Assembly: GCF_000309385.1 (NCBI RefSeq)
Contig: NZ_JH976537.1
Span: 4,896,695-4,960,694, forward strand
Direction: 5' to 3'
DNA: 64,000 nt
Source of the DNA: Nodosilinea nodulosa PCC 7104
GTDB lineage: Bacteria > Cyanobacteriota > Cyanobacteriia > Phormidesmidales > Phormidesmidaceae
Shown: piece after piece, positions 18,741-27,273 of the stretch
Layout of the letters: the number at the start of each line of letters is the position of its first letter
How positions within the stretch are numbered: the first letter of the stretch is position 1
Translations under genes and position numbers: made by a program
The notes under the pieces: model-generated
Told to the model about the DNA's origin: nothing
The model's database searches: none
Seen by the model: the letters and a program-made list of their open reading frames with translations, nothing else

Positions 18741-18812
18741 ATCCAAGGCTACACGGGATCCAAAACAACTGTGCCTATACTGAAGGCGACCTCCGCTCCC
18801 TGGGCTATTGCC

Positions 18813-20252
18813 ATGGCACCTTCTCTAGAACCCCTCGCCCGGCGCACCAAGATTGTGGCTACCATTGGCCCTGCTAGCCGTTCCAAAGCCATCCTCAAGC
18901 AGATGGTCGAAGCGGGCATGAACGTAGCCCGCCTCAACTTTTCCCACGGCAGCTACGATGACCACGCCCGCACGATCGCCCTGCTGCGCGAAGTCGCCCA
19001 GGAGCACGACGCCCCGATCACCCTGCTGCAAGATCTCCAGGGGCCAAAAATTCGCGTCGGCCCGCTGCCCAACGGCCCCATAGAGCTAACCGACGGCACC
19101 ACCGTAGCGCTGGTGCCCCTCGATCAGGTCGCGGCTGTCCCCGGCGGCATCGGCATTGACTACCCCTACCTGGCCGAAGAGGCCCAGCCGGGCATGCAGA
19201 TTTTGCTCGACGACGGGCTGCTGGAACTCCAGGTAGAAGCCGTCGGCGATGCTAAGGTGATCTGCCGCGTAGTCCAGGGGGGGCTGCTCAAAAGCCGCAA
19301 GGGGGTCAACCTGCCTGAGCTCAACCTGCGCCTGCCCTCCCTGACCGAAAAAGACAGGCAAGACGTGGCGTTTGGCGTTTCCCAGGGGGTCGATATTGTC
19401 TCGCTGAGTTTCGTGCGCCAGGCCCAGGACATTCTCACCCTGAAGGACCTGCTGGCGGAGCTGGGAGCCAGCCATACTCCCGTGCTGGCCAAAATTGAAA
19501 AACCCCAGGCGATCCAAAACCTGGCAGACATTCTAGATGTCGTCGATGCCGTGATGGTGGCTCGGGGCGACCTGGGGGTTGAAATGCGGGCCGAAAAGGT
19601 GCCCATGCTGCAAAAGCACATCATTCGGGAGTGCAACAGCCGCTGCATTCCGGTGATTACCGCCACTCAGATGCTGGAGAGCATGATTCAAAATCCGCGA
19701 CCCACTCGGGCCGAGGCCAGCGATGTGGCCAACGCCATTCTCGACGGCACCGATGCGGTGATGCTGTCGGGGGAGTCGGCGGTGGGGGCTTTTCCGGTGC
19801 GAGCGGTGACAATGCTGGCCCGCATCGCCACCGATGTGGAGCAAGATCTACAGGTGATTAATCAACCCGCCGCCCTTAGTGACGAAACCCACGCCCTCAG
19901 CGAAGCGCTCAACGCCATCGACCAGACCCTCGACCTCAAGTACATCGTCTGCTTTACCGAAACCGGCTACACCGCCACCATTGCCTCCGGTGAGCGGCCC
20001 AACGCCATGGTGGTCGCCTGTACGCCGATTGCCTCGGTCTATCACTGGATGAACCTGATCTGGGGCGTCAAGCCGATCTTGCTGGAGGGCTTTCCGGACA
20101 GTTTCGAGGCGATGGTGACCGCTGCGGAGAACAGCCTGCGATCGCGCCACCTGATCGCCCCCGGCGACAAACTGCTGGTGATGGGCGGCGTGCCCGCCAA
20201 TACCCCCAAGGGCACCAACTTCCTCAAAATTCACACCGTCGGAGGGCAATAA
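18813..20252 (+). CDS. pyk: Pyruvate kinase
   Basis: Catalyses phosphoenolpyruvate plus ADP to pyruvate plus ATP, the last step of glycolysis. Seen: [15 protein letters not shown] at the N-terminus, [36 protein letters not shown], the metal/substrate region [23 protein letters not shown] and [12 protein letters not shown]. The C-terminal allosteric domain follows from about residue 350 ([26 protein letters not shown]). Start 18813 ([13 protein letters not shown]) fits the family; an upstream in-frame GTG at 18771 would add 14 residues. About 479 residues, so it is the short form without the C-terminal extra domain seen in some cyanobacterial isozymes. It lies 72 bp after the c-di-GMP protein and converges with a small gene through a strong stem-loop. 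Confidence 0.93.
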   Translation: MAPSLEPLARRTKIVATIGPASRSKAILKQMVEAGMNVARLNFSHGSYDDHARTIALLREVAQEHDAPITLLQDLQGPKIRVGPLPNGPIELTDGTTVALVPLDQVAAVPGGIGIDYPYLAEEAQPGMQILLDDGLLELQVEAVGDAKVICRVVQGGLLKSRKGVNLPELNLRLPSLTEKDRQDVAFGVSQGVDIVSLSFVRQAQDILTLKDLLAELGASHTPVLAKIEKPQAIQNLADILDVVDAVMVARGDLGVEMRAEKVPMLQKHIIRECNSRCIPVITATQMLESMIQNPRPTRAEASDVANAILDGTDAVMLSGESAVGAFPVRAVTMLARIATDVEQDLQVINQPAALSDETHALSEALNAIDQTLDLKYIVCFTETGYTATIASGERPNAMVVACTPIASVYHWMNLIWGVKPILLEGFPDSFEAMVTAAENSLRSRHLIAPGDKLLVMGGVPANTPKGTNFLKIHTVGGQ

Positions 20253-20325
20253 CTCCGTGGGTACAGGCCTGCATCTGGGGGGCGGGGCGATCGCCTCTGG
20301 GGTAGGAATTGTAGCTGGGCAGAGG

Positions 20326-20364
20326 CGCTGAGGCGAGCCGCCCAACCGCTAGCTCGCCTCAGCG
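20326..20364. terminator. Bidirectional stem-loop between pyk and the small HTH-like gene
   Basis: A perfect 13-bp inverted repeat: CGCTGAGGCGAGC (20326-20338) and GCTCGCCTCAGCG (20352-20364), with a 13-nt loop. It overlaps the last codons and stop of the minus-strand gene at 20349. There is no long U-tract on either side, so termination may be factor-assisted. Confidence 0.5.
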
Positions 20365-20627
20365 ATGTCTTGATTGATCAGGTCCTGCACGTGGGCCGGC
20401 TGAAGCTGAAGCCAGTCAATGATTTGGTTTAAATTCCAGCCCCTGTGCTGGGCGATCGCGCGGATATGGGCCAGCGTAATGGTCGGCGAAGGTTCGGTAA
20501 GCCAGGCTCTAATCACATGTCGCGGTACTTGCAGCGTAGTTTCTGCACCCTGGTTTTCAGGGTTATTTAGCTCTTGCTTAAGCCACTCTAGTAGAGCCTC
20601 AGTATTCCAGGGATAGTAATTTTGCAT
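20349..20627 (-). CDS. Small HTH-like protein, unknown function
   Basis: Start 20627 gives 92 residues beginning MQNYYPWNTEALLEWLKQEL; an in-frame ATG at 20657 would add ten. The C-terminal half (VIRAWLTEPSPTITLAHIRAIAQHRGWNLNQIIDWLQL) has the spacing of a helix-turn-helix related to XRE/Cro proteins, but with insertions, so DNA binding is only a possibility. The last codons form one arm of the stem-loop shared with pyk. No neighbour suggests a role. Confidence 0.6.
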   Translation of the reverse strand: MQNYYPWNTEALLEWLKQELNNPENQGAETTLQVPRHVIRAWLTEPSPTITLAHIRAIAQHRGWNLNQIIDWLQLQPAHVQDLINQDIAEAS

Positions 20628-20876
20628 CGGGGCCGACTTTCTATAGCTTTTAGGCACTAGGTCAAAAACTCAGTCAGTACCGACGATAAAGCCCAAATGT
20701 GACAACTGTGTGACTGACGAGAGGGAAATGCTATCTCCGCCCGATCGCCGCCGCCCAGGCCCAAATTCATGCCCCAAATCAGTCACACCCGCGCGCAAAC
20801 CCACGGCAAATACGCTGGGTCGTCTCATCCTCTACTGTCTTCCCCCAGGGTGAGATACCGCGATGCCCCACCGCGA

Positions 20877-21629
20877 CTACACCGCCAGAAACTCCTGGAT
20901 GATGTCGTTGGTGAGTTCGCTGGTGGGGCCGTTGGCCACAATTCCCCCCCGCTGCATGGCGTAGTAGTAGTCGGCCTGACGCACGAAGTGCAAATGCTGC
21001 TCTACCAGCAGGACTGAAATGCCCGTGGTTTTAATGATTTTTTTCACCGCCGCCTCGATGTCCAGAATAATCGAGGGCTGAATGCCTTCGGTGGGCTCAT
21101 CGAGCACGAGCAGCTTGGGCTGGCCCATAATGGCGCGGGCGATCGCCAGCTGCTGCTGCTGCCCCCCGCTGAGGTCGCCCCCCATGCGATCGAGCATGGT
21201 CTTGAGCACCGGGAACAGCTCGTAAATCTCTTCGGGCACCTCCTTGACGGCTTTGCCCCGGCTGCCCAAAGCTTCCTGACCAATAATTAGGTTTTCCCTT
21301 ACCGTCAGCCGGGGAATCACCTCCCGGCCCTGGGGCACATAGCCAATGCCCAGGCGAGCGCGGCGATCGGGCGGCAGGTTGTTCACCACCTGCCCCTCAA
21401 AGCGAATCTCTCCGGTGCGAGGTCGCAACACGCCCATGATGTTTTTGAGCATGGTGGTCTTGCCTACGCCGTTGCGGCCAATCAGGCACACCATCTGGCC
21501 CTTGGGAATGGTCATGCTCACATCCCGCAGGATATGGCTTTCACCGTAGTAGAAGTTGAGCCCCGAGATTTCGACCATGGGGGCGGTCATGGGATCTTGC
21601 AGGGCGGGGGAGGGGAGGGTGGTGGTCAT
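20877..21629 (-). CDS. urtE: Urea ABC transporter ATP-binding protein UrtE
   Basis: Last of the five urea transporter genes. It has Walker A GRNGVGKTTMLKN, Q-loop YVPQGREVIPRLTVREN, signature LSGGQQQQLAIARA, Walker B LLVLDEPTEGIQPSI and H-loop VEQHLHF. The opening LNFYYGESHILRDVSM and EGIQPSIILDIE are typical of UrtE within the LivF-like branch. Length 250 includes about 17 extra N-terminal residues; translation may begin at the Met before VEISGLNFYYG. It works with UrtD as the heterodimeric motor of the urea importer at the cytoplasmic membrane. A 126-bp inverted-repeat spacer separates it from urtD. Confidence 0.93.
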   Translation of the reverse strand: MTTTLPSPALQDPMTAPMVEISGLNFYYGESHILRDVSMTIPKGQMVCLIGRNGVGKTTMLKNIMGVLRPRTGEIRFEGQVVNNLPPDRRARLGIGYVPQGREVIPRLTVRENLIIGQEALGSRGKAVKEVPEEIYELFPVLKTMLDRMGGDLSGGQQQQLAIARAIMGQPKLLVLDEPTEGIQPSIILDIEAAVKKIIKTTGISVLLVEQHLHFVRQADYYYAMQRGGIVANGPTSELTNDIIQEFLAV

Positions 21630-21755
21630 GGGGCAAGGAGTGGATGGGCGATGGGGTGGATGGGTGATGTAGGGGGTGGGGGAGTAGGGGGGGAGGTGGG
21701 GAAGACGGAATGGCTCAACAAAGCATCACTCCATCACCCCATCACTCCTTGCCCC
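21630..21755. repeat. Inverted-repeat spacer filling the urtD-urtE gap
   Basis: The gap starts with GGGGCAAGGAGT (21630-21641), directly beside the urtE start codon, and ends with its complement ACTCCTTGCCCC (21744-21755), directly before the urtD stop. Between them are GATGGG/GATGGGG units on the left and CATCACCCC-type units on the right, which extend the pairing imperfectly. The transcript would form a long stem between two operon cistrons. Confidence 0.75.
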
Positions 21756-22886
21756 CTACCCGCGCGCGGCCAATTCTTCCAATGCGGCGGCTTCCAGGCG
21801 GCTGACGGTCTCGGGCGGCAGGCCCAGCATGCCGAGCAACTTTTGGTAGACCACCGCTTCGCTCTGGTTGATCTGGTTGGAGCTGATTACCTCGTAGCTG
21901 AGCATCAGGGCTTCTTCGCGCTGGGACTGGGTGGTGAGTTGGGGCACCAGCTCCTCTAGCGGAATTTCTTTGGCTAGCAGATTGGTGAGATCGTCCCGCA
22001 GGCTGGCCTGGTCCTCTGGGCTGTGGGCAAACTTGCGGCTGAGGCGATCGAGAATGACCTGCTGCTGCACATCGGCAAAGTTATCGTCGGCCCAGGCCAT
22101 GGTGGCGGCAATGCGCAGCAGCAGCATTTGCTCGGGGGTGAGGGTGGTCTCTTTGCCCAGGTAGACCTCAATGACTTTGGGATCATTTTGCACCTGGTCC
22201 ATGGTGCCTTCAAACAGCACGCTGCCCTGGTGCAGCACGGTGACCTGGCGGGCAATCTGGCGCACAAACTCCATGTCGTGCTCAATCACCACAATGGAGT
22301 GGCTTTCGGCCAGCGACATCAGCAGCTTGCCGGTTTGCTCGGTTTCTTCATCGGTGAGGCCAGCTACGGGTTCATCGACCAGCAGCAGATCGGGCGACTG
22401 GGCCACCAGCATGCCGATTTCAAGCCACTGCTTTTCGCCGTGGGAAAGCAGCGCCGCAGGCACATCGGCTTTGTGGTCCAGGCCGATGGTTTCGAGCAGC
22501 CCGCCGACGGTGCGCTTCTCGGCGGTGGGCGTCTTTTTAAACAGGGTGGCAAAGATGTTTTTCTCGCGGTTGCAGGAAAGCTCCAGGTTTTCGCGGGGGG
22601 TGAGGTTGAGGTACACCCGTGGGGTCTGGAACTTGCGGCCTATGCCCAGACGGGCGATCTCGTGCTCTTTGTACTTGCGCAGGTCTTGACCTTTAAAGTA
22701 AGCGACGCCCTCGGTGGGCTTGGTTTTGCCGGTAATGACGTCTAAAAAGGTGGTTTTGCCCGCGCCGTTGGGGCCAATGATCACCCGCAGCTCGCCCTCA
22801 TCCATGCTGAAGTTGAGGTTATTGATCGCCTTAAAGCCATCAAAGCTAACGGTAACGTCTTGAATATCGAGGACTTTGGTGCTCAC
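21756..22886 (-). CDS. urtD: Urea ABC transporter ATP-binding protein UrtD with C-terminal TerB-like domain
   Basis: Residues 1-250 are a LivG-like ATPase: VSFDGFKAINNLNFSMDEGELRV region, Walker A GPNGAGKTTFLD, signature LSHGEKQWLEIGML (SHGEK form typical of UrtD), Walker B LLVDEPVAGLTDEET, H-loop IEHDMEF. The ATPase ends near VIEVYLGKE. About 125 further residues follow, rich in helices: an acidic N-terminal part (EQMLLLRIAATMAWADDNFADVQQQ is its core, given here only in part) and REEALMLSYEVISSN...YQKLLGMLGLPPETVSRLE. The two half-repeats, each with hydrophobic helix then acidic turn, match the TerB/tellurite-resistance fold. This roughly doubles the usual tail of the protein. Minus-strand operon, between urtC and urtE. 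Confidence 0.9.
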   Translation of the reverse strand: MSTKVLDIQDVTVSFDGFKAINNLNFSMDEGELRVIIGPNGAGKTTFLDVITGKTKPTEGVAYFKGQDLRKYKEHEIARLGIGRKFQTPRVYLNLTPRENLELSCNREKNIFATLFKKTPTAEKRTVGGLLETIGLDHKADVPAALLSHGEKQWLEIGMLVAQSPDLLLVDEPVAGLTDEETEQTGKLLMSLAESHSIVVIEHDMEFVRQIARQVTVLHQGSVLFEGTMDQVQNDPKVIEVYLGKETTLTPEQMLLLRIAATMAWADDNFADVQQQVILDRLSRKFAHSPEDQASLRDDLTNLLAKEIPLEELVPQLTTQSQREEALMLSYEVISSNQINQSEAVVYQKLLGMLGLPPETVSRLEAAALEELAARG

Positions 22887-22916
22887 GGGGGTCAGGTCTC
22901 CTTCGGGTTCCGGCGT

Positions 22917-24095
22917 CTACTTCTCTGCAAATTCGGGGGTTTCGGTAATGGCTTCTGCCTCTGGGGTATCGTCCAGGTAGGGCAGATCGGTAGGGGCAAG
23001 ACCCAGCGCTTTGCTGACCGCAGCGCCGAAACTGCGGCGACCCCAGCCAATGATGCCGTCGGGTAGCGTGGTAACCACAATCAAAAACAAGGCCCCCTGA
23101 AAGAACAGCCAAACGTCGGGAAAGCGCTCGCTGAGAAGACTGCGGGCCATGTTGACCAACACCGCACCCAGCATGGCCCCAACCAGTGTGGCCCGCCCGC
23201 CCACGGCCACCCAGATCACCATCTCAATGGAGAAGGCGATATCCATGAACTGGGGCGAAATAATCCCCGACTGCACCGTGTAGAGCGCGCCGGCAATACC
23301 CGCGATCGCCCCTGAGACGGCAAACACCAGCACCTTAAAGGCCGTTGGGTCGTAGCCTGAAAAGCGCACCCGGTTTTCGTCGTCGCGAATGGCGACCAGC
23401 ATGCGGCCAAAGCGCCCGCTGGTGAGCCAGCGGCAGAGAGCGTACATGGCCACCAGGGCCACCACCGTAGTGATGTAAAAGACCATCCGCATGCTGTCGC
23501 TGCCCACCTCTTGACCCATAAACACTGAGGTCGAGGTCTTGAGGCCGTTGGTGCCGTTGATCAGCTTTTGCTGACCGTTGAAGAAGTTGTAGAACACCAC
23601 CAGGGCGGCCTGGGTCAAAATTGAGAAGTAAACGCCGCGAATGCGGTTGCGAAACACCAGATAGCCCAGCAGCCCCGCCACGATCGCCGGGATGACGAAG
23701 ATCGCCAGCAGGGTAAACGGAAAGGAGTTAAACGGCTGCCAAAACCAGGGCAGCTCGGTTACCCCGTAGAGGCCAAAGAAGTCGGGCAGCTGCCCTTCGC
23801 CCAGGGTATTGAGCTCCAGATACATGGCAAAGGCATAGCCGCCGAGGGCAAAAAAGATGCCGTGGCCCAGGCTGAGCAGGCCGGTAAAGCCCCAAATCAG
23901 GTCGATGCCCAGGGCAACAATGGCCAGGGCCAAAAAGCGCCCCACCAGGTTAAGCCGAAACCCCGACAGCAGCAGCGGCAAAACCAGGACGAGGAAGAGG
24001 GCGATCGCAACGACCGCCACAATCTCAATCGTAAGCTTGCGCTTTTGGCTGGCCTTGGCGGCGCGGCGTGGTTGAACTGCAACGTCTGTAGTCAT
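22917..24095 (-). CDS. urtC: Urea ABC transporter permease UrtC
   Basis: One of two channel-forming subunits of the urea importer, in the cytoplasmic membrane. It is LivM-like: many membrane spans, the cytoplasmic loop VAIRDDENRVRFSGYDPTAF (the coupling motif contacting the ATPases), GFTGLLSLGHGIFFALGGYAF, and a long loop facing the periplasm around residues 85-110. Start 24095 (MTTDVAVQPRRAAK) follows urtB by four bp and gives 392 residues; an upstream start at 24164 would overlap urtB by 65 bp and is unlikely. The C-terminus ends in an acidic cytosolic tail (LDDTPEAEAITETPEFAEK). Confidence 0.93.
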   Translation of the reverse strand: MTTDVAVQPRRAAKASQKRKLTIEIVAVVAIALFLVLVLPLLLSGFRLNLVGRFLALAIVALGIDLIWGFTGLLSLGHGIFFALGGYAFAMYLELNTLGEGQLPDFFGLYGVTELPWFWQPFNSFPFTLLAIFVIPAIVAGLLGYLVFRNRIRGVYFSILTQAALVVFYNFFNGQQKLINGTNGLKTSTSVFMGQEVGSDSMRMVFYITTVVALVAMYALCRWLTSGRFGRMLVAIRDDENRVRFSGYDPTAFKVLVFAVSGAIAGIAGALYTVQSGIISPQFMDIAFSIEMVIWVAVGGRATLVGAMLGAVLVNMARSLLSERFPDVWLFFQGALFLIVVTTLPDGIIGWGRRSFGAAVSKALGLAPTDLPYLDDTPEAEAITETPEFAEK

Positions 24096-24099
24096 AGCC

Positions 24100-25272
24100 C
24101 TATAGCTCCACCGAACGGCCCTTCGGCGGGAACAGCCCAGCGGGCCGCACCTGCAAGAAGGCAATAATTAACGCAAAAACCATTACCTTAGCCATGCTGG
24201 TCGTGGCAAAAAAGTTGAAGAAGGCGATAACGGGTTGAAAGAAATCCGTGGGCGGAAACAGCAGCGCCATGGTTCCAGAGCCGAGCAGGTAAGTGGTAAT
24301 GCCAATCACCAGGGCTGCCACAATGCTGCCCACCAGCTTACCGACCCCGCCCACTACCACCACCATGAAGGCATCGACAATGTAGTTAGACCCCAGGTTT
24401 GGCCCCACCGAACCCAGCAGCGTAACGGCAAACCCGGCGATACCGGCCAGACCAGACCCCAGGGCAAAGGTAAGGGCATCGACCTGACCGGTGGGAATAC
24501 CCAAACAGGCGCTCATGCCCCGGTTTTGAGTAACCGAGCGAATTCGCAAACCCCAGGCCGTGCCGTTGAGAAACCAGTACACCGCCACCAGACAAAGTAT
24601 GGTGAGGACGATAATAAACAGCCGCGCGTAGGGAAACTGCAGCGAGCTGCCCACCGAAACCCCTCCCCGCAGCCAGCTCGGCGGGGTGACATCGACATTG
24701 CGCGCGCCAAACCAGGGGCGGATGAACTTGCTGCTGCCCGAGGACTGCACCAAAAAACCAGCCACCGCCGCGATCGCCGCCGACAATCCCAAAAAGACAG
24801 GGTTAGCCCAATGGCTGATGCGGTCCCAGTCGGTGTATCGGGTCAGAACCCAGCGCCCAATAAAAAACAGAGCCGCAAAAATAAGCAGTCCAATCACCAT
24901 CGGCCAGCTGACGCTGCGAATGAACTGAATCAAAATCAAGCTCACCCCCCAGGTTGCCAGCAGGGTTTCCAGGGGTCTGCCGTAGAGATAGCGAATCACC
25001 GTTCGCTCCAGCAATAACCCCAGCAGTGCCGATACTAAAAACGCTAAGGGCAGAGCCACAAAGATGTAAATTTCGGGGGCAATGCCGCCTATGCTTTTAG
25101 CGGCATTTTGCACCACAAAAGTGGTGTATGCCCCAAACATCATCAGTTCGCCATGGGCCAGGTTAATGACCCCCATCAAGCCAAATACAATGGCCAACCC
25201 CAGAGCCACAATTAACAGCACCGCACCAATGCTAATGCCATTAAAAAGGCCGCCAATTAAGCCTTCCAACAC
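24100..25272 (-). CDS. urtB: Urea ABC transporter permease UrtB
   Basis: This 390-residue LivH-like permease has the usual start EGLIGGLFNGISIGAVLLIVALGL, the motif GVINLAHGELMMFGAYTTF, and the coupling loop RSVTQNRGMSACLGIPTGQVDALTFALGSGLAG. The C-terminal part VDAFMVVVVGGVGKLVGSIVAAL is well conserved. It forms the translocation pore together with UrtC. Together with urtC, urtD and urtE it is a tight minus-strand cluster, while 453 bp separate it from urtA; that gap may lower expression of the membrane genes relative to the binding protein. It lacks a signal peptide, as usual. Confidence 0.93.
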   Translation of the reverse strand: MLEGLIGGLFNGISIGAVLLIVALGLAIVFGLMGVINLAHGELMMFGAYTTFVVQNAAKSIGGIAPEIYIFVALPLAFLVSALLGLLLERTVIRYLYGRPLETLLATWGVSLILIQFIRSVSWPMVIGLLIFAALFFIGRWVLTRYTDWDRISHWANPVFLGLSAAIAAVAGFLVQSSGSSKFIRPWFGARNVDVTPPSWLRGGVSVGSSLQFPYARLFIIVLTILCLVAVYWFLNGTAWGLRIRSVTQNRGMSACLGIPTGQVDALTFALGSGLAGIAGFAVTLLGSVGPNLGSNYIVDAFMVVVVGGVGKLVGSIVAALVIGITTYLLGSGTMALLFPPTDFFQPVIAFFNFFATTSMAKVMVFALIIAFLQVRPAGLFPPKGRSVEL

Positions 25273-25725
25273 AGCGCTTACCGATTTAAGAACAATGTAG
25301 AATCTGCAAAAACGTCAATGAACCCCGATCGCTATCGGACTCAAAAGCCTTTAAAAATAGTAGAGGCAGTCTCGGAGTCAGAAATGTTCATTCTTGACAG
25401 TTTTGCCCTGTTTAAAGGTTTGCCAAAGCCATCTTTAAGCCAGAATAGCTAAACCAAAGCAACCTACTCCTGACGGAGGGTAAGCCAAGTCAAAATAATT
25501 ATGCCTTCCTCTTTAGGGAACGCTAGATTGCAAAACCAAAGGGGGTGATCCAACGGTGAGCTTGGGCTTCTTAGCAAGCCATAAAAAACCAGCCGTCAAT
25601 CAATAAAAAAAGGAATATTTTCTAGGCTTTGAACGGAGCCTACCTATAGGGAGCGGGGATACAGCTTGCTGCACCCCCGCCAAACCATCGTTTGACAGTG
25701 CCGCGATCGCGGCTACAGCCTCCGC
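25273..25725. other. urtA-urtB intergenic region with stem-loop
   Basis: The 453 bp between urtA and urtB hold no gene. Close to the urtA stop lies a stem-loop: 13-nt arms at 25653-25665 and 25668-25680 (outer pairing GCGGGG/CCCCGC, inner CAGC/GCTG, two mismatches). There is no U-tract after it, so it is more likely to protect the 3' end of a urtA message or attenuate read-through than to be a classical terminator. I saw no NtcA box of the GTA-N8-TAC form here. Confidence 0.5.
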
Positions 25726-27033
25726 CTAGATCTTGTACTTCTCACCCTTGGCAGGGTCAGACCAGTCACAGGCAAAGCCCTTGGTGTCGGGCACAAACTG
25801 GTTCCAGGGCTGAGGGGCAACGGTCCCCTCCGATGTCCAGATGATGTCAAACATACCGTCGTCTCGGACCTCACCTAGGCGCACCGTCTTAGACAGGTGG
25901 TGGTTGGTGTTCACCGTCACGGGGCCCTCAGGTGCCGCTAGTTCTTGACCGTAGGTCGCTGTCCGTACCGCAGGAATATCAAAGCTGCCAGCTTTTTCCA
26001 CCGCTTGCTTCCACAGATAGACCATGATATAGGCAGCCTCCATGGGGTCGTTGGTGACTCGATCCTCACCAAACTCAGCCTTGAAGTCACTTACCCACTT
26101 TTCGTTCTCGGGGCTTTCTACGGTCATGAAGTAGTTCCAGGCGGCCAGGTGCCCTTTGAGGAACTCGCTACCGATCTGGCGCACTTCCTCTTCAGCAATG
26201 CTCACCGACATAACCGGGTACTGGTCTGGCCCCATGCCAGCGCCCTGGAGCTGCTTAAAGAAGGCCACGTTGCTGTCGCCGTTGAGGCTGTTAAAGATGA
26301 CCCCCCCGCTCGGCAGGGCCGCCTTGATTTTGGTAATGATGGGAGTTACCTCGGTGTTACCCAGGGGCAGGTAGTCTTCACCGACGGTGTTGCCGCCCTT
26401 AGCCTTGAGCTGTTCTTTGATGATGGTGTTGGCGGTGCGGGGGAACACGTAGTCAGAGCCAACCAGGAAGAAGTCTTTGCTCTTGTTCTCAAGCAACCAG
26501 TCTACGGCAGGCTCGATCTGCTGGTTGGGGGTTGCCCCGCTGTAAAACACATTCTTAGAGCACTCTTGGCCTTCGTACTGCAAGGGATACCACAGCATGT
26601 GGTCTTTGGACTCGAACACCGGCAGTACAGCCTTGCGGCTAGCCGAAGTCCAGCAGCCAAATACCACCGACACCTTGTCTTGGTCGATTAGCTTCTCGGC
26701 TTTCTCGGCAAAGGTGGGCCAGTCAGAGGCGCCGTCTTCTACAACGGCCTCAATTTGCTTGCCCAGCACCCCACCAGCCGCATTGATTTCTTTAATGGCC
26801 AGCTGCTCAGCGTCTACCACAGTAGTTTCACTGATGGCCATGGTGCCGCTGAGGGAGTGCAAAATGCCGACTTTGACGGTCTCCCCATCGCCAGATGCTG
26901 TGGTGGTGTCGTCGCCAGCAGACCCGCTATCGGAGGTCGTGCTGCTGCCACCGCAGGCCTTTAGCAGCATTGATGTGCCCAGGGTTGCAGACCCGTATAC
27001 CAAAAACTTACGCCGATTAAATCGAGTTACCAT
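25726..27033 (-). CDS. urtA: Urea ABC transporter substrate-binding protein UrtA
   Basis: Periplasmic urea receptor of the UrtABCDE importer. The N-terminus FNRRKFLVYGS with a following hydrophobic stretch is Tat-like, and LLKACGG gives a lipobox with Cys27, so this is predicted to be an exported lipoprotein. The mature protein belongs to the LIVBP-like family: VKVGILHSLSGTMAISET, VEDGASDWPTFAEKAEKLI, VFGCWTSASRKAVLPVFE, and YPLQYEGQECSKNVFYSG. The last motifs are specific to urea/amide-binding UrtA and FmdD proteins. 435 residues, normal. It has its own NtcA-type promoter and is likely the most strongly transcribed gene of the cluster under nitrogen limitation. Confidence 0.95.
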   Translation of the reverse strand: MVTRFNRRKFLVYGSATLGTSMLLKACGGSSTTSDSGSAGDDTTTASGDGETVKVGILHSLSGTMAISETTVVDAEQLAIKEINAAGGVLGKQIEAVVEDGASDWPTFAEKAEKLIDQDKVSVVFGCWTSASRKAVLPVFESKDHMLWYPLQYEGQECSKNVFYSGATPNQQIEPAVDWLLENKSKDFFLVGSDYVFPRTANTIIKEQLKAKGGNTVGEDYLPLGNTEVTPIITKIKAALPSGGVIFNSLNGDSNVAFFKQLQGAGMGPDQYPVMSVSIAEEEVRQIGSEFLKGHLAAWNYFMTVESPENEKWVSDFKAEFGEDRVTNDPMEAAYIMVYLWKQAVEKAGSFDIPAVRTATYGQELAAPEGPVTVNTNHHLSKTVRLGEVRDDGMFDIIWTSEGTVAPQPWNQFVPDTKGFACDWSDPAKGEKYKI

Positions 27034-27107
27034 TCAACCTCGCTCCTGACTCATTGATAAAATGAAATATTGGCTTAACCGAGAATTCACGTAGACCGTC
27101 AGAGTGG

Positions 27108-27149
27108 ATATTAGGGTTAGTGATTCGCAGCAAGTGTAGCGTGAGATAC
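27108..27149 (-). promoter_or_regulatory. NtcA-activated promoter of urtA
   Basis: Read on the minus strand: GTATCTCACGCTAC, a perfect GTA-N8-TAC NtcA box at 27136-27149, then exactly 22 nt, then TAATAT at 27108-27113 as the -10 box. This is the canonical class II layout in which NtcA replaces the -35 box. Transcription would start about 27101, some 67 nt before the urtA ATG at 27033. Confidence 0.88.
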
Positions 27150-27156
27150 AAAATCT

Positions 27157-27182
27157 CTAAACTTTGCTGTAACAAAGTTTAG
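27157..27182. terminator. Perfect 10-bp inverted repeat upstream of the urtA promoter
   Basis: CTAAACTTTG (27157-27166), a 6-nt loop, and CAAAGTTTAG (27173-27182). It lies 7 bp upstream of the NtcA box. It could terminate transcription from the MOSC gene (stop at 27274) or be a second protein-binding site. The U-tract on the minus strand is short (AGATTTTG). Confidence 0.45.
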
Positions 27183-27273
27183 GGAAGCTGGGGCCGGGGC
27201 GAAACACCCGGCTCGGGGGCCAGCGCCGAGGCGGCATCGCTTTGCCGACCCAGGGCCGATTGCCCTCTCAGAA

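Noticed and set aside
25273..25725. Glutamine riboswitch between urtA and urtB
   Set aside because: The conserved segments of the glnA/downstream-peptide motif are not present on either strand.
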